DNA of 45,560 nt. Source: Paenibacillus sp. GTDB lineage: Bacteria; Bacillota; Bacilli; Paenibacillales; Paenibacillaceae. This document shows positions 30,301 to 38,270 of this stretch, piece after piece. Position 1 is the first letter of the stretch, and every line of letters starts with the position of its first letter. The stretch is from positions 1 to 45,560 of the forward strand of contig JAIRVF010000094.1 of the NCBI GenBank assembly GCA_031254035.1. Reading direction: 5' to 3'. A program made the position numbers and the translations under genes. The notes below the pieces were generated by a model. That model had not been told where the DNA came from. It saw nothing but the letters and a program-made list of their open reading frames with translations, and searched no databases.

Positions 30301-30314
30301 AGGAAAGTTTTCCT
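30301..30314. repeat. Dispersed palindrome, copy 4 (before portal)
   Basis: AGGAAA GT TTTCCT, preceded by GTC and followed by TGAC and a T-rich run (CTTCTTTTTTATTT). In this copy the hairpin plus T-run could also terminate transcription. It lies about 36 bp before the portal ribosome site. Confidence 0.75.
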
Positions 30315-30350
30315 TGACTTCTTTTTTATTTCCGAGAAAGGAGGGAGTAA

Positions 30351-31661
30351 ATTGGGGTAAGACAGTGGGTAATAAACTGGCTTGAGGCTGGAAGGACAAA
30401 GAATGAACCTGATCGGCAGACGGAGAGTTATCCTTTTCCGTTCGGTATTTTGATGAGCAAAGGTAATAACCAACCTGTTCCGAAAAGAACGCCTACCAAT
30501 CTTAGGTCACTGTCAGAATCACCTATTCCTCGCAGAGCGATCAACGTCATTAAGAATGGGATAACAAAGCTTAACTGGTCAGTTGCTGCGATAGATGAGA
30601 ATGATTCGGATAAATACAAGGAAATATGTAAAGTCATTGAGCGCTCACTGCTTAAACCTAATCCAGGGGACTCATTTCGCTCATGGATTGAACAAATCAT
30701 TGAGGATATGCTTGTATGTAGCGCTGGATCGTCAGAGATCTTAAAGGCAGGAGATCCACAACGCCCGTTTAGGATGTATCCAACTGATAGCTTCTCCATT
30801 GATTTGTATCCAGATTGGAATGGAAAACCGGATTCATTCCGATATGCACAGCGTGTTAATGGTAAATATGTATCATTAAAAGCATCAGAAATGATGTATA
30901 TCAGAATGAATCCAAGAACAAATACACCTTTTGGGCTTTCGCCATTAGAAACAGTGTGGGAATCAGTAAATAACTTTATTGAGTCTCACCGAGCGGCTGG
31001 CAAACAGGCAAAGAACACATTTCTTAAGAAATTAATTAGTCTTGGGAAAAATGCTGATTCAAAAGCTGTTAAGGCATTTATTGAATACTGGACTTCAGAA
31101 GTTATGGGTCAGGGGAAAATGCCAGTTATAGGTGGATTTGAAGGATCTTCTGTCCTTGATTTAGGGGCTACTGATGACAAGGCATTGTTCATAGAATGGC
31201 AGCGATTCTTGATAGAGATTGTAGCTATTGCCTTTGATATTTCTCCGAAGAAGTTAGGTCAGACCAAGGATGTAAACCGTAGCACAGCTGACAGTGAGGA
31301 TGATGATACAAATGAAACTATCAAATCCATAGCTGAGAACATCGTTGAACATATAAATAATCACATCATAGATGGTATCTTTAACTTGGGTGGAGTTGTT
31401 GAATTTAAGTTTCATTATGAAACATCTCTTAAGGACCAAAAGCTAAAGGCAGATATTGATGCGATTTACCTTGATCGTAGAGTACTTACACCAGATGAAG
31501 TAAGAGATAGCATGGCGAAGAAAGAACTTCCAAACAAACACGGAGAAGTCCTGCTGATGTCTGGTAAAACAACGGTTATAGATATTAATAAGCCAGCAGA
31601 GGGAAAGCCGCCGGATGATCCTATAAAACAGAATAATGACAACCATAACACCGATGGATAA
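30351..31661 (+). CDS. Portal protein, apparently starting at an ATT codon
   Basis: Up to 436 residues. Portal character: YPFPFGILMSKGNNQPVPKR, TPTNLRSLSESPIPRRAINV, IKNGITKLNWSV, then FRMYPTDSFSIDLYPDWNGK, MNPRTNTPFGLSPLETVWES and the C-terminal FHYETSLKDQ/DEVRDS part. It forms the dodecameric ring at the head vertex. The first ATG in frame (30453) has no ribosome site. Protein-like sequence (GVRQWVINWLEAGRTKNEPD) extends upstream in frame to ATT 30351, which stands five bases after AAAGGAGGG. The TTG at 30352 is out of frame and stops after two codons. Hence an ATT start is proposed. Confidence 0.85.
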   Translation: MGVRQWVINWLEAGRTKNEPDRQTESYPFPFGILMSKGNNQPVPKRTPTNLRSLSESPIPRRAINVIKNGITKLNWSVAAIDENDSDKYKEICKVIERSLLKPNPGDSFRSWIEQIIEDMLVCSAGSSEILKAGDPQRPFRMYPTDSFSIDLYPDWNGKPDSFRYAQRVNGKYVSLKASEMMYIRMNPRTNTPFGLSPLETVWESVNNFIESHRAAGKQAKNTFLKKLISLGKNADSKAVKAFIEYWTSEVMGQGKMPVIGGFEGSSVLDLGATDDKALFIEWQRFLIEIVAIAFDISPKKLGQTKDVNRSTADSEDDDTNETIKSIAENIVEHINNHIIDGIFNLGGVVEFKFHYETSLKDQKLKADIDAIYLDRRVLTPDEVRDSMAKKELPNKHGEVLLMSGKTTVIDINKPAEGKPPDDPIKQNNDNHNTDG

Positions 31662-31674
31662 CGGTGTTTTTATT
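31647..31674 (+). terminator. Terminator-like hairpin spanning the portal stop codon
   Basis: AACACCG (31647-31653) and CGGTGTT (31662-31668) followed by TTTATTTT. The TAA of the portal gene lies in the loop, just before the right arm. Confidence 0.8.
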
Positions 31675-31699
31675 TTGCCTTGAAAGGAGGTGAGACAAA

Positions 31700-32737
31700 T
31701 TGCTTAAGACGCTGAAAATGAGTACAGAGAAGCTGAAGGCTAAAAGCTTCCAGTTAGCGGATGCCAGCGATCATCCTAACAAGGTTCCTTTCAAATGTGC
31801 TCTATTCGCCGTAGATCAGCCAAGCGATGGCTCACCTATGGGAGCTGGAGGCAAGAAGATTCGTATTAGCTCCAGCGTTTGCGATCAGTATCTTCAGACA
31901 TTTGTAGGCATGGCCTTTAACATCGATTACGTCAATGGGATGACTGATCATGACCCACGATTCAAAGTGGCTGTGATCGAGAATGCGTATCGATCCATGG
32001 ACGGTTATGCGTGGGTGGATGGGTATGTATACGGAAAGGACTTCCCGGACGTAATCGCAACAATTCGCTATTATAACGGGCTTGTTGAAAAGTATGGCTG
32101 GACTGAATATCAGTTTGGCGCTTCGCTTGAAATGACCGCATCCGTGCAAAATGCAGAGGATGACGAAAATGTTCTAGATGTTATCGAGTTCTGCGGAACC
32201 GGAGCAGCTATTCTTTTTGCGGATTCTGCTGCATTTAAATCAACGACATTTGCGGCAAAGAATCATAAATCAAATGGGAATGAGGAGGTGTCCGATTTGG
32301 ACGCTAAGGAATTGAAAGAAATGCTTGATGGATTTAAGTCCGATATCTCAGCAAACTTCGAAAAAATTATCGGTGAAGTCAAGACAGAAGTAGGCTCAAT
32401 TAAAACTGATCTTGAAAGTGTAAAGGCAGCAAAAGAGGCAGAAGACAAAAAGACGGAAGAAGAACAGGCCGCTGCGGAGCTTAAAGCTGCTAAGGATGAA
32501 GCGGAAGTGCTAAAGCAAGAACTTGCTGAGTTAAAGGCTAAAGGCGCACCTCCAGCGGAACCGGAGCGTAAGACGGCTACAGCAGCTCAACTTCTTGCTA
32601 AGTTTGGTAAGACGCTGGGCGATGATGAAGGCAATGATCACGCTTCGTTCTGTGCGGCTGTTGACAAGATGGGTCTTGATCCTGTTCAATCATTAACTTT
32701 GAAATTAAAACATAAAGAAATTTCGGCCGAGCAGTAA
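31700..32737 (+). CDS. Prohead protease fused to scaffold-like domain
   Basis: 345 residues; TTG start seven bases after AAAGGAGGTGAG. Residues 1-185 look like a phage maturation protease (FVGMAFNIDYVNGMTDHDPR, with a candidate catalytic His in MTDHD; WVDGYVYGKDFPDVIATIRY; a candidate Ser in FGASLEMT). Residues about 195-290 are a highly charged coiled coil (SVKAAKEAEDKKTEEEQAAA), typical of scaffolds, with a compact C-terminal end. Such fusions shape the prohead and are cleaved away. It lies between portal and capsid as expected. Confidence 0.8.
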   Translation: MLKTLKMSTEKLKAKSFQLADASDHPNKVPFKCALFAVDQPSDGSPMGAGGKKIRISSSVCDQYLQTFVGMAFNIDYVNGMTDHDPRFKVAVIENAYRSMDGYAWVDGYVYGKDFPDVIATIRYYNGLVEKYGWTEYQFGASLEMTASVQNAEDDENVLDVIEFCGTGAAILFADSAAFKSTTFAAKNHKSNGNEEVSDLDAKELKEMLDGFKSDISANFEKIIGEVKTEVGSIKTDLESVKAAKEAEDKKTEEEQAAAELKAAKDEAEVLKQELAELKAKGAPPAEPERKTATAAQLLAKFGKTLGDDEGNDHASFCAAVDKMGLDPVQSLTLKLKHKEISAEQ

Positions 32738-32765
32738 TCCAAAATTCGGATTACTGCTTTTTCGT
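32731..32765 (+). terminator. Rho-independent terminator after the protease gene
   Basis: Perfect 10-bp stem GCAGTAATCC (32731-32740) and GGATTACTGC (32748-32757), followed by TTTTTCGTTTT. It includes the stop codon of the protease/scaffold gene in the left arm. Confidence 0.9.
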
Positions 32766-32798
32766 TTTCAAAAATATTAATTAGGAGCGTGTACACGA

Positions 32799-33794
32799 AT
32801 GAGTGTTTCTCAAGCAGAATGGGTTGACTTTGCCGCAGCGGCGCAAATTATCGCCCCGGGTTCAATTGTTGTTGATGAATATCAAAAGGAAATTACTGAT
32901 GCATTGCGTAGGAACTCTATCTTAGACGGTCGTCTTAAGTATGTCCCTGCAACAGGTGATTTTACTTCGTACTTCGAGCAAATGGAAGTTAAGGGTGGCG
33001 GATTTGTAGATCCTCGAAATCCAACGTCAACTCCTGTCAGTAATACAAGAGTGCCAAGATCAGCAAAAGTAAAGGCAATAACAAATGCAGCTAATTTCGG
33101 GCATTACGACATTACATTAGGACAACAGCAAGGAAACTTCACAGAATTACAAGCTAAAGATATTGATGATATGATCAATGGCATCACTTTGACTCATGGT
33201 AAAGGGCTATGGAGAGGTGACGACACTGAACTTGCTAATCCAAAAAACTTTCAATATGTAGGCATTCAAAAGCAAATTACGAACACATTCACTATCGGTC
33301 TTGGTGCTTCTATCATTGCTGGCATTAGAGCGAAGGTTGCTGCGATGGTAGGTTCTGAGAAATATGAACTTCGTCCAACTGCTATCTATATTGACCCTAT
33401 CGGCCATTTTTACCTTGAAGAAGAAGTTAGAGTTGCGGAAGAAAATAATGTGAAGGTTTCTGGAATGTCTAAAACGGTTGTAGCTGGTATTGAAGTTCCT
33501 AGCATTATGACTGCTGCTGGATATCTCCCGATCATCCCCGAACCATTTATTTTATCCGAAGTGAATAAATCGGATAATACCATGACTGACTACGGAATCA
33601 CAATTGTTACTGAGCCGATGCTTGAATACCACTATGTGGGTAAAAAGGATGCATACTTGTTCCAACTTGGAACAACGGCTGACTTACAAATGAAATTTGT
33701 TGGCATTAAGTATGGTTGCCCGATTGCTAAAGGTGCTTCTTATGCTCATGCCACAGGTGTAATTACTCGTCCTACAATCCAAACGGTAGAATAA
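32799..33794 (+). CDS. Major capsid protein
   Basis: 331 residues; TAGGAG upstream. Capsid character is shown by the early linker IVVDEYQKEITDALRRNSIL, the loop FTSYFEQMEVKGGGFVDPRN, the long helix segment DIDDMINGITLTHGKGLWRG, and the final beta-rich part (PEPFILSEVNKSDNTMTDYG; GTTADLQMKFVGIKYGC). The central position after the protease/scaffold and the large size support it. It assembles the icosahedral shell. It has its own upstream terminator and downstream hairpin, so its transcript level may be set separately. Confidence 0.85.
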   Translation: MSVSQAEWVDFAAAAQIIAPGSIVVDEYQKEITDALRRNSILDGRLKYVPATGDFTSYFEQMEVKGGGFVDPRNPTSTPVSNTRVPRSAKVKAITNAANFGHYDITLGQQQGNFTELQAKDIDDMINGITLTHGKGLWRGDDTELANPKNFQYVGIQKQITNTFTIGLGASIIAGIRAKVAAMVGSEKYELRPTAIYIDPIGHFYLEEEVRVAEENNVKVSGMSKTVVAGIEVPSIMTAAGYLPIIPEPFILSEVNKSDNTMTDYGITIVTEPMLEYHYVGKKDAYLFQLGTTADLQMKFVGIKYGCPIAKGASYAHATGVITRPTIQTVE

Positions 33795-33805
33795 TGTTTT
33801 AATAC

Positions 33806-33834
33806 GGCGGCCTATATGGTCGCCTATTTAATTT
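33806..33834 (+). terminator. Terminator-like hairpin after the capsid gene
   Basis: GGCGGCC (33806-33812), TATAT, GGTCGCC (33818-33824), one G-U pair, then TATTTAATTTT. Confidence 0.65.
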
Positions 33835-33852
33835 TGCAAGGAGGGAATATAA

Positions 33853-34317
33853 ATGGCTAAATCAAAGCTTGATAAGCTTCTGGAAGCCATAGAAGCCGCT
33901 GAGAAGATTAAAAACGAAATGGTTATCGGGGAAGATCCTGGTCAATCCAAGAAAGAATCGTTTGACAAATTTGTTGATGCAATAGAAACTGCTGGTGCTG
34001 TCGCTGCTGTGACGGATAACGAACCAGCCGTTTTTGATGAAGCACTTAATAATTTGATTGCGGCAGTGAAGGGGTTTAAGGAATCTGCAAATCAAGATAC
34101 TGAATCCGAAGATAAGGAACAACATCATGAGACAGTTGTTGAATCCGAAATGCCAAGCCTTGAGCTAAAAGAAGTCATCCTGAAAGGTTGGGTTGATGGT
34201 AAGAAAGGGACTCATTCCATCCACTTGAAAAATAGAATCGTGAGCTTTGTCGATGGTAGATCAGAATTGTCACCTGAGCTGGCTGAAGAGTTACAGAAAG
34301 CTGGATACATTGAATGA
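33853..34317 (+). CDS. Hypothetical head-region protein (154 aa)
   Basis: CAAGGAGGG before the ATG. The N-terminal 90 residues are helical and Ala/Lys-rich (LDKLLEAIEAAEKIKNEM; DKFVDAIETAGAVAAVTDNE). The C-terminal 50 residues form a compact segment (VILKGWVDGKKGTHSIHLKN, VSFVDGRSELSPELAEELQK) that looks like a small structural domain. It lies between capsid and connector, so it may be a head decoration or fibre protein. Overlaps the next gene by 4 bp. Confidence 0.6.
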   Translation: MAKSKLDKLLEAIEAAEKIKNEMVIGEDPGQSKKESFDKFVDAIETAGAVAAVTDNEPAVFDEALNNLIAAVKGFKESANQDTESEDKEQHHETVVESEMPSLELKEVILKGWVDGKKGTHSIHLKNRIVSFVDGRSELSPELAEELQKAGYIE

Positions 34318-34877
34318 GTAAGTATCTAACGGTTGATGATACCGACTACTTCCCAGCCGGTACAGTTCCGACTGAAGGCTTGATAATTCGAGCATCTGCT
34401 ATCATCGACGGACACTGTAAACGATCAATTTCTGTATCAACACATACCGAACGTATTCCGTTAACAAGTGGCAGAGGGCATCTATCCTATTACCCTGTTT
34501 TAAATGTCGAAGGAGTTAAAGGAAGAGCGACATATGGATTGACTGGAGATAACTTTTTTGGGACTCCTGGATTTGAATCTGTTGATCCTAACTATGTTGA
34601 TATTGACAGGCAGATCGGAACAGTTTGGTGCGGAGGTAATCTATTCGGCTCACCATACACGGAGTTGGAAGTTACTTATTCAAGCGGATGGGACCCGATA
34701 CCGGAAAATGTAAAGGTTGCTTGTGGGCTGCTTGTCAGTCAAATTGCAGCCAATCCTAATTCGAACGTGAAGTCGAAGAAGGACTTTGATTTTAGCATTG
34801 AATACTTCGGTAGCGGGATGATTAATCCAGAGATAGCCGATTTGCTGTCAAAATATACTCTTCGATCTTTTAGGTAG
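34314..34877 (+). CDS. Head-tail connector (adaptor) protein
   Basis: 187 residues. The arrangement of an N-terminal helix region (GTVPTEGLIIRASAIIDGHC), a long beta-rich insert (HTERIPLTSGRGHLSYYPVL; LEVTYSSGWDPIPENVKVAC) and a C-terminal helix fits the gp6/gp15-like adaptor family that docks below the portal. No exact family is assigned; placement directly after the head genes supports it. Confidence 0.7.
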   Translation: MSKYLTVDDTDYFPAGTVPTEGLIIRASAIIDGHCKRSISVSTHTERIPLTSGRGHLSYYPVLNVEGVKGRATYGLTGDNFFGTPGFESVDPNYVDIDRQIGTVWCGGNLFGSPYTELEVTYSSGWDPIPENVKVACGLLVSQIAANPNSNVKSKKDFDFSIEYFGSGMINPEIADLLSKYTLRSFR

Positions 34878-34886
34878 GTGATAAGC

Positions 34887-35462
34887 ATGTTCTATGACTT
34901 CTCACATCGCCATTCGCCATGCAAGGTGGAAGGAGCTGCAGATACGGTTATTCTTTCAAGGGATACCAGGGCGACCGCGATCATCGGTAAAGAATATCTG
35001 TACAATGGTGTATTCGCTCCAACGTCTCCCGTAAAGGCGGGTGATATGGTCGAAACGGAAGAATCATTTCTGGTTCAGACTATGCGCCCGACGACGGAGC
35101 GGGACAAATATTGCTCCCTCATCAAAACAAACGTCACGGTTGAGATTCAGCGCTACGGCCAGAAATATGATCGGAATGATAACCCGATAGGAGACCCATC
35201 GTTCATAGCTATACAGTCGGATGTAAAGGGATTTACGCAATACGTTACAGCTCGTCTTCGTCAGGCTGAAGCAGGACTGCTACCTACGACCGTCTATATT
35301 CTTCAGCTTCAAACGTCCGTAGATGTCAAAGACCCACAAGATGTTGCTTTGACATCTCCCGATCGAATCGTCATGAACGGTAAACCCTATCAAGTGGACG
35401 CTGTTGATCGTGTGAAATATCCGAATCTTCTACATCTGCAGTTATCAGAGGATGCACGATGA
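34887..35462 (+). CDS. Head-closure (stopper) protein, probable
   Basis: 191 residues; ATG 34887 after GGTAGGTG (GTG at 34878 lies in the site). Beta-rich (EYLYNGVFAPTSPVKAGDMV; VEIQRYGQKYDRNDNPIGDP; RIVMNGKPYQVDAVDRVKYP), as for stopper proteins, which close the head after packaging. Position second after the capsid fits. Overlap of 4 bp with the next gene. Confidence 0.6.
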   Translation: MFYDFSHRHSPCKVEGAADTVILSRDTRATAIIGKEYLYNGVFAPTSPVKAGDMVETEESFLVQTMRPTTERDKYCSLIKTNVTVEIQRYGQKYDRNDNPIGDPSFIAIQSDVKGFTQYVTARLRQAEAGLLPTTVYILQLQTSVDVKDPQDVALTSPDRIVMNGKPYQVDAVDRVKYPNLLHLQLSEDAR

Positions 35463-36040
35463 TTACCGGATATGATGAAATCAAAGCCGCTAAGGATTTG
35501 GAGAATCAACTGGCTGTTGAAATTACTGGCTTAACGAAATTGGTGCTACTTACTGCTAAAGGCGGTATTCGGTATTATCCTGCGGTCAGGAATCATCTTC
35601 AAATGCAAATGAATGTACTTGCAAATAAGATGATCGAAGGAGAGATAACGGCTGACTATTGGCAGGCATGGCTTGAACAGTTTGGTAAGGGATCATTAAT
35701 GGCCGGTCCTAGTGAAAACCCTGGATTGATTGCTTATATGAATTCAGATGCTTGGAACCGGCTTAGGTCCAAAGGAAACAAGGTAGTCGTTGGACGAGGA
35801 AAAGGTAACTACAAGAGTATTGATGGAACTATTAAATACTCTGGCGGTGGATATGTTGGTGTAGACCTTGAAGAACTTGCTGCACGTGGAGATATCGATC
35901 CGAGTTTCGGTCCGACACCACCGACCTATTTTTTACGGATTGCGCTGCAGTCCAATAAGAACAGGATCTTGCAAGGCATAAGCCGTGTCATTACAGAATT
36001 TCCATACCACAAGTATTTCATAGAGGAGAGGGAGAAATGA
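35459..36040 (+). CDS. Neck/tail-completion protein, probable
   Basis: 193 residues. A helical N-terminus (YDEIKAAKDLENQLAVEITG) precedes a segment with many glycines (VVGRGKGNYKSIDGTIKYSG, GGYVGVDLEEL) and a final helix. I know no clear family; it stands where HK97 gp10-type tail-completion proteins are found. It overlaps the following gene by 4 bp. Confidence 0.55.
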   Translation: MITGYDEIKAAKDLENQLAVEITGLTKLVLLTAKGGIRYYPAVRNHLQMQMNVLANKMIEGEITADYWQAWLEQFGKGSLMAGPSENPGLIAYMNSDAWNRLRSKGNKVVVGRGKGNYKSIDGTIKYSGGGYVGVDLEELAARGDIDPSFGPTPPTYFLRIALQSNKNRILQGISRVITEFPYHKYFIEEREK

Positions 36041-36471
36041 GCCTGAAACTGATCGATGCGATACAGAAAGTTCATAAGCATGATACCGAGTTTATGTCCT
36101 TGGTTGGGCTTACTCCTTCCGCTACCTCGGAAGAGATTGTAAAGCGATTTACAAAGGGTATGGAACCTGAAATTGTTGTGACATCAGCGAATGTGCCACA
36201 TATTTGCCAGTACATCATGCCAGGAAGGTTTGCTTCGAATCCACTGGTGTTTGAAGGGAAGTTCTGCTTGGACTTTTACGGGAAGACGGCGTATGAAGCG
36301 AAGCAATTATTCGAACAATCATTCAAGTTGCTACATGATAGGCGTATACTTGATGAGGATTTTCGGACGTATTTATGTGTACTAGCCTACGATGCCGACT
36401 TTGTGACTGGTATTAAAGGTGTGAAGGGATACAAGGCAATTTATGATGTGGATTATCTCCGAATGAATTGA
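36037..36471 (+). CDS. Tail terminator protein, probable
   Basis: 144 residues. Short alpha/beta protein (LIDAIQKVHKHDTEFMSLVG; FEGKFCLDFYGKTAYEAKQL; GVKGYKAIYDVDYLRMN), consistent with the terminator that caps the tail tube, which lies just upstream of the tube gene in most siphophages. Assignment rests on size, fold impression and order. Confidence 0.65.
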   Translation: MSLKLIDAIQKVHKHDTEFMSLVGLTPSATSEEIVKRFTKGMEPEIVVTSANVPHICQYIMPGRFASNPLVFEGKFCLDFYGKTAYEAKQLFEQSFKLLHDRRILDEDFRTYLCVLAYDADFVTGIKGVKGYKAIYDVDYLRMN

Positions 36472-36480
36472 GGTGATAGA

Positions 36481-36678
36481 ATGCCTGCAAAAAATGAAGC
36501 TGATCCTAAAGAGGGTAAGCGAGAATCAGAGCTGGAAAAACTGATTAAGGAGAAAATCGAACTGTCCCGTAAGATCGGGATCGTGGGTGAATATCAGCCA
36601 GTTGAGAACTACAAAGAAACAAAAGAGTACAAACGAATTGAAGAAATTGATCTGCGTTTATGGGAACTTGTCAAATAA
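36481..36678 (+). CDS. Small hypothetical protein (65 aa)
   Basis: AGGTGATAG directly upstream of the ATG. A charged helical protein (ESELEKLIKEKIELSRKIG; KRIEEIDLRLWELV). Its TAA lies in the loop of a terminator hairpin. Confidence 0.55.
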   Translation: MPAKNEADPKEGKRESELEKLIKEKIELSRKIGIVGEYQPVENYKETKEYKRIEEIDLRLWELVK

Positions 36679-36697
36679 TATGACAGGTTCTTTTTTT
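36664..36697 (+). terminator. Rho-independent terminator before the tail tube gene
   Basis: GAACTTGTCA (36664-36673), 7-nt loop with the stop codon, TGACAGGTTC (36681-36690) with one G-U pair, followed by seven T. Confidence 0.9.
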
Positions 36698-36720
36698 ATA
36701 TAAAAGGAGGACGAAATAAG

Positions 36721-37509
36721 ATGAATCCATTGGTATTCGATGGAGTAGGAACTATTTGGGCCCATGACTCGGAAGGTAATCTTAAGTACATTGATGAAAA
36801 GATCAACAAGGTTACATTCCAAGCCCAATTCGATTGGGAAAAAGTTATGGGTGGTGACTCTGGATATGCCTTCCATTACACTGCAAAAGACTTGGCAGAT
36901 AAAGTGAGCATCGAAGTACCTCGGTATTCTTCGGCGCTTGCAGAGCTTTCACAAGGTGCTGTTACAGTAGAAGGACCTGTTTCCTTTGACGAGTCAGAAG
37001 AAGGGGTCCTGATACCTGGGGAAGGTTATACTGTTAAAAGGCCAAAAGAGTATGGCGGTAAATTTTTAAGTGGAAGCGAAGAAGTTTATCTCAAAGATAA
37101 TGCAACTGGCAAACTAATGAAATTGGGAAAGGCTGCTTCTACGCCAACTGCTGAACAGTATTCTGTAACTGATGAAGGTAAGATCATTTCGGATACATCG
37201 AATGATAAAAAGAACATCATCGTCATTTACAAATGGAGAAAAGATTCTGGAACGAAGAGCGGACTTTCAGGTACACGCCGTCCAAAACCATTCAAATTGG
37301 TGCATCGGTTTGAATTACTTGACGACAGAAGCGGGAAACCAGTTCCTTGCCAGCTAACAATCTGGAGAGCCCTTGGCGGCGGTACGCTGGATATTTCGCA
37401 AGAACGCAAAAAGCCTACGGTTAATACAATGAGCGTTGAAATCATGGAACCAGGTATCACAGCGGATAACCCTAATGGATACGCCGCTGAACTGATCTTC
37501 GGTATTTAA
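36721..37509 (+). CDS. Major tail tube protein
   Basis: 262 residues, AAAGGAGG before the ATG. It opens with GVGTIWAHDSEGNLKYIDEK and is beta-rich throughout, with an inserted segment about 95-160 (EGVLIPGEGYTVKRPKEYGG, VYLKDNATGKLMKL) that may be an extra surface domain. It ends with TMSVEIMEPGITADNPNGYA. It forms the tail tube. Position before the tail chaperones and tape measure supports it. Confidence 0.78.
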   Translation: MNPLVFDGVGTIWAHDSEGNLKYIDEKINKVTFQAQFDWEKVMGGDSGYAFHYTAKDLADKVSIEVPRYSSALAELSQGAVTVEGPVSFDESEEGVLIPGEGYTVKRPKEYGGKFLSGSEEVYLKDNATGKLMKLGKAASTPTAEQYSVTDEGKIISDTSNDKKNIIVIYKWRKDSGTKSGLSGTRRPKPFKLVHRFELLDDRSGKPVPCQLTIWRALGGGTLDISQERKKPTVNTMSVEIMEPGITADNPNGYAAELIFGI

Positions 37510-37564
37510 TAGATTATCACCTACCTAACTAGGTGGTGGTACTTTACTTAGAGGAGGAATTGTC

Positions 37565-37900
37565 ATGGAAGATAAGTCAATGGATCAAACGTTGAACATT
37601 GGGTCGGAAATTGGGCTGGCCGAAGGGCTGACCAAGCATGTCAAGATCGGAAGTATCGGATTAATTCGTAAAGTGCGTCAGCTTATGAAAGGTAAGGAAT
37701 ATAGTTTCTCTTACTCCATCGGCAGAGATAAATGGCCTGCGAAAGACGACCGACCTGAGATTGATTGGCCTGAGATCGAAGCATCTTACAAAGAAGTTTT
37801 CAATCTAATCCTTGATGAAGGCTTGACGGAAGATGAATATGAACGGGTAGACGAAAAAGGGATCAAAGAATTGGACGACCTTATTAATCGATTTCTATAG
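37565..37900 (+). CDS. Tail assembly chaperone, short form (gpG-like)
   Basis: 111 residues, AGAGGAGG upstream. Helical and acidic (IGLIRKVRQLMKGKEYSFSY; IEASYKEVFNLILDEGLTED). It stands between tube and tape measure as lambda gpG does. A second reading frame overlaps its end without a start codon, so a longer G-T product by frameshift is expected. Confidence 0.8.
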   Translation: MEDKSMDQTLNIGSEIGLAEGLTKHVKIGSIGLIRKVRQLMKGKEYSFSYSIGRDKWPAKDDRPEIDWPEIEASYKEVFNLILDEGLTEDEYERVDEKGIKELDDLINRFL

Positions 37901-38177
37901 TGAGTCCTTTCCTCCCGATCCTGATTCTGACGATGAGGATCAGGAAGAAGATGATGAACAACATGAGACTGATTGGCTCGAATTATGGGCTTTATGTATA
38001 AGCAATGGAGTTACGGATAGTGAATGGCCTAGTATGACCATTCCTAAAATCCGGGCCTTGATGAAAGTTAAGAATCTAAATAGGGAATTTGAAATCATTC
38101 TGCATGGCGGAAAGGTCGAAAACAAAAAACCGAAGAAGGCCAAGTATCTCTCTGATCTTGGTTATTACCCGAAGTAA
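37896..38177 (+). CDS. Tail assembly chaperone extension (T part), made by frameshift
   Basis: Open from 37851 in the +1 frame relative to the G part, with no start codon or ribosome site. The extension reads YSESFPPDPDSDDEDQEEDD, TDWLELWALCISNGVTDSEW and ends KKAKYLSDLGYYPK, giving about 93 extra residues. Near the G stop, CGA TTT CTA TAG allows the Phe-tRNA on TTT to slip one base forward to TTC. The next codons are then TAT AGT GAG, bypassing TAG. Frame relationship excludes a simple -1 shift. Confidence 0.75.
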   Translation, partial: YSESFPPDPDSDDEDQEEDDEQHETDWLELWALCISNGVTDSEWPSMTIPKIRALMKVKNLNREFEIILHGGKVENKKPKKAKYLSDLGYYPK

Positions 38178-38208
38178 AGGCTCTTTCCTTGCGAAGGAGC
38201 CTTTTTTT
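38177..38208 (+). terminator. Rho-independent terminator before the tape measure gene
   Basis: AAGGCTC (38177-38183) and GAGCCTT (38197-38203), followed by a run of T; begins right at the stop of the frameshift product. Confidence 0.85.
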
Positions 38209-38230
38209 AGTTTGAACTTAAATTTCAGCT

Positions 38231-38246
38231 CAGGAAAATTTTCCTG
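38231..38246. repeat. Dispersed palindrome, copy 5 (before tape measure)
   Basis: Perfect 16-bp palindrome CAGGAAAATTTTCCTG, 25 bp before the tape measure ATG. Confidence 0.8.
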
Positions 38247-38270
38247 GCCTCATAGAAGGGGTGAAATGAG

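Noticed and set aside
37853..37861. GAAAAAGGG as a -1 slippery site for the tail chaperone
   Set aside because: A -1 shift there leads into a different frame from the T part; only -2 would fit, less likely than +1 at TTTC.
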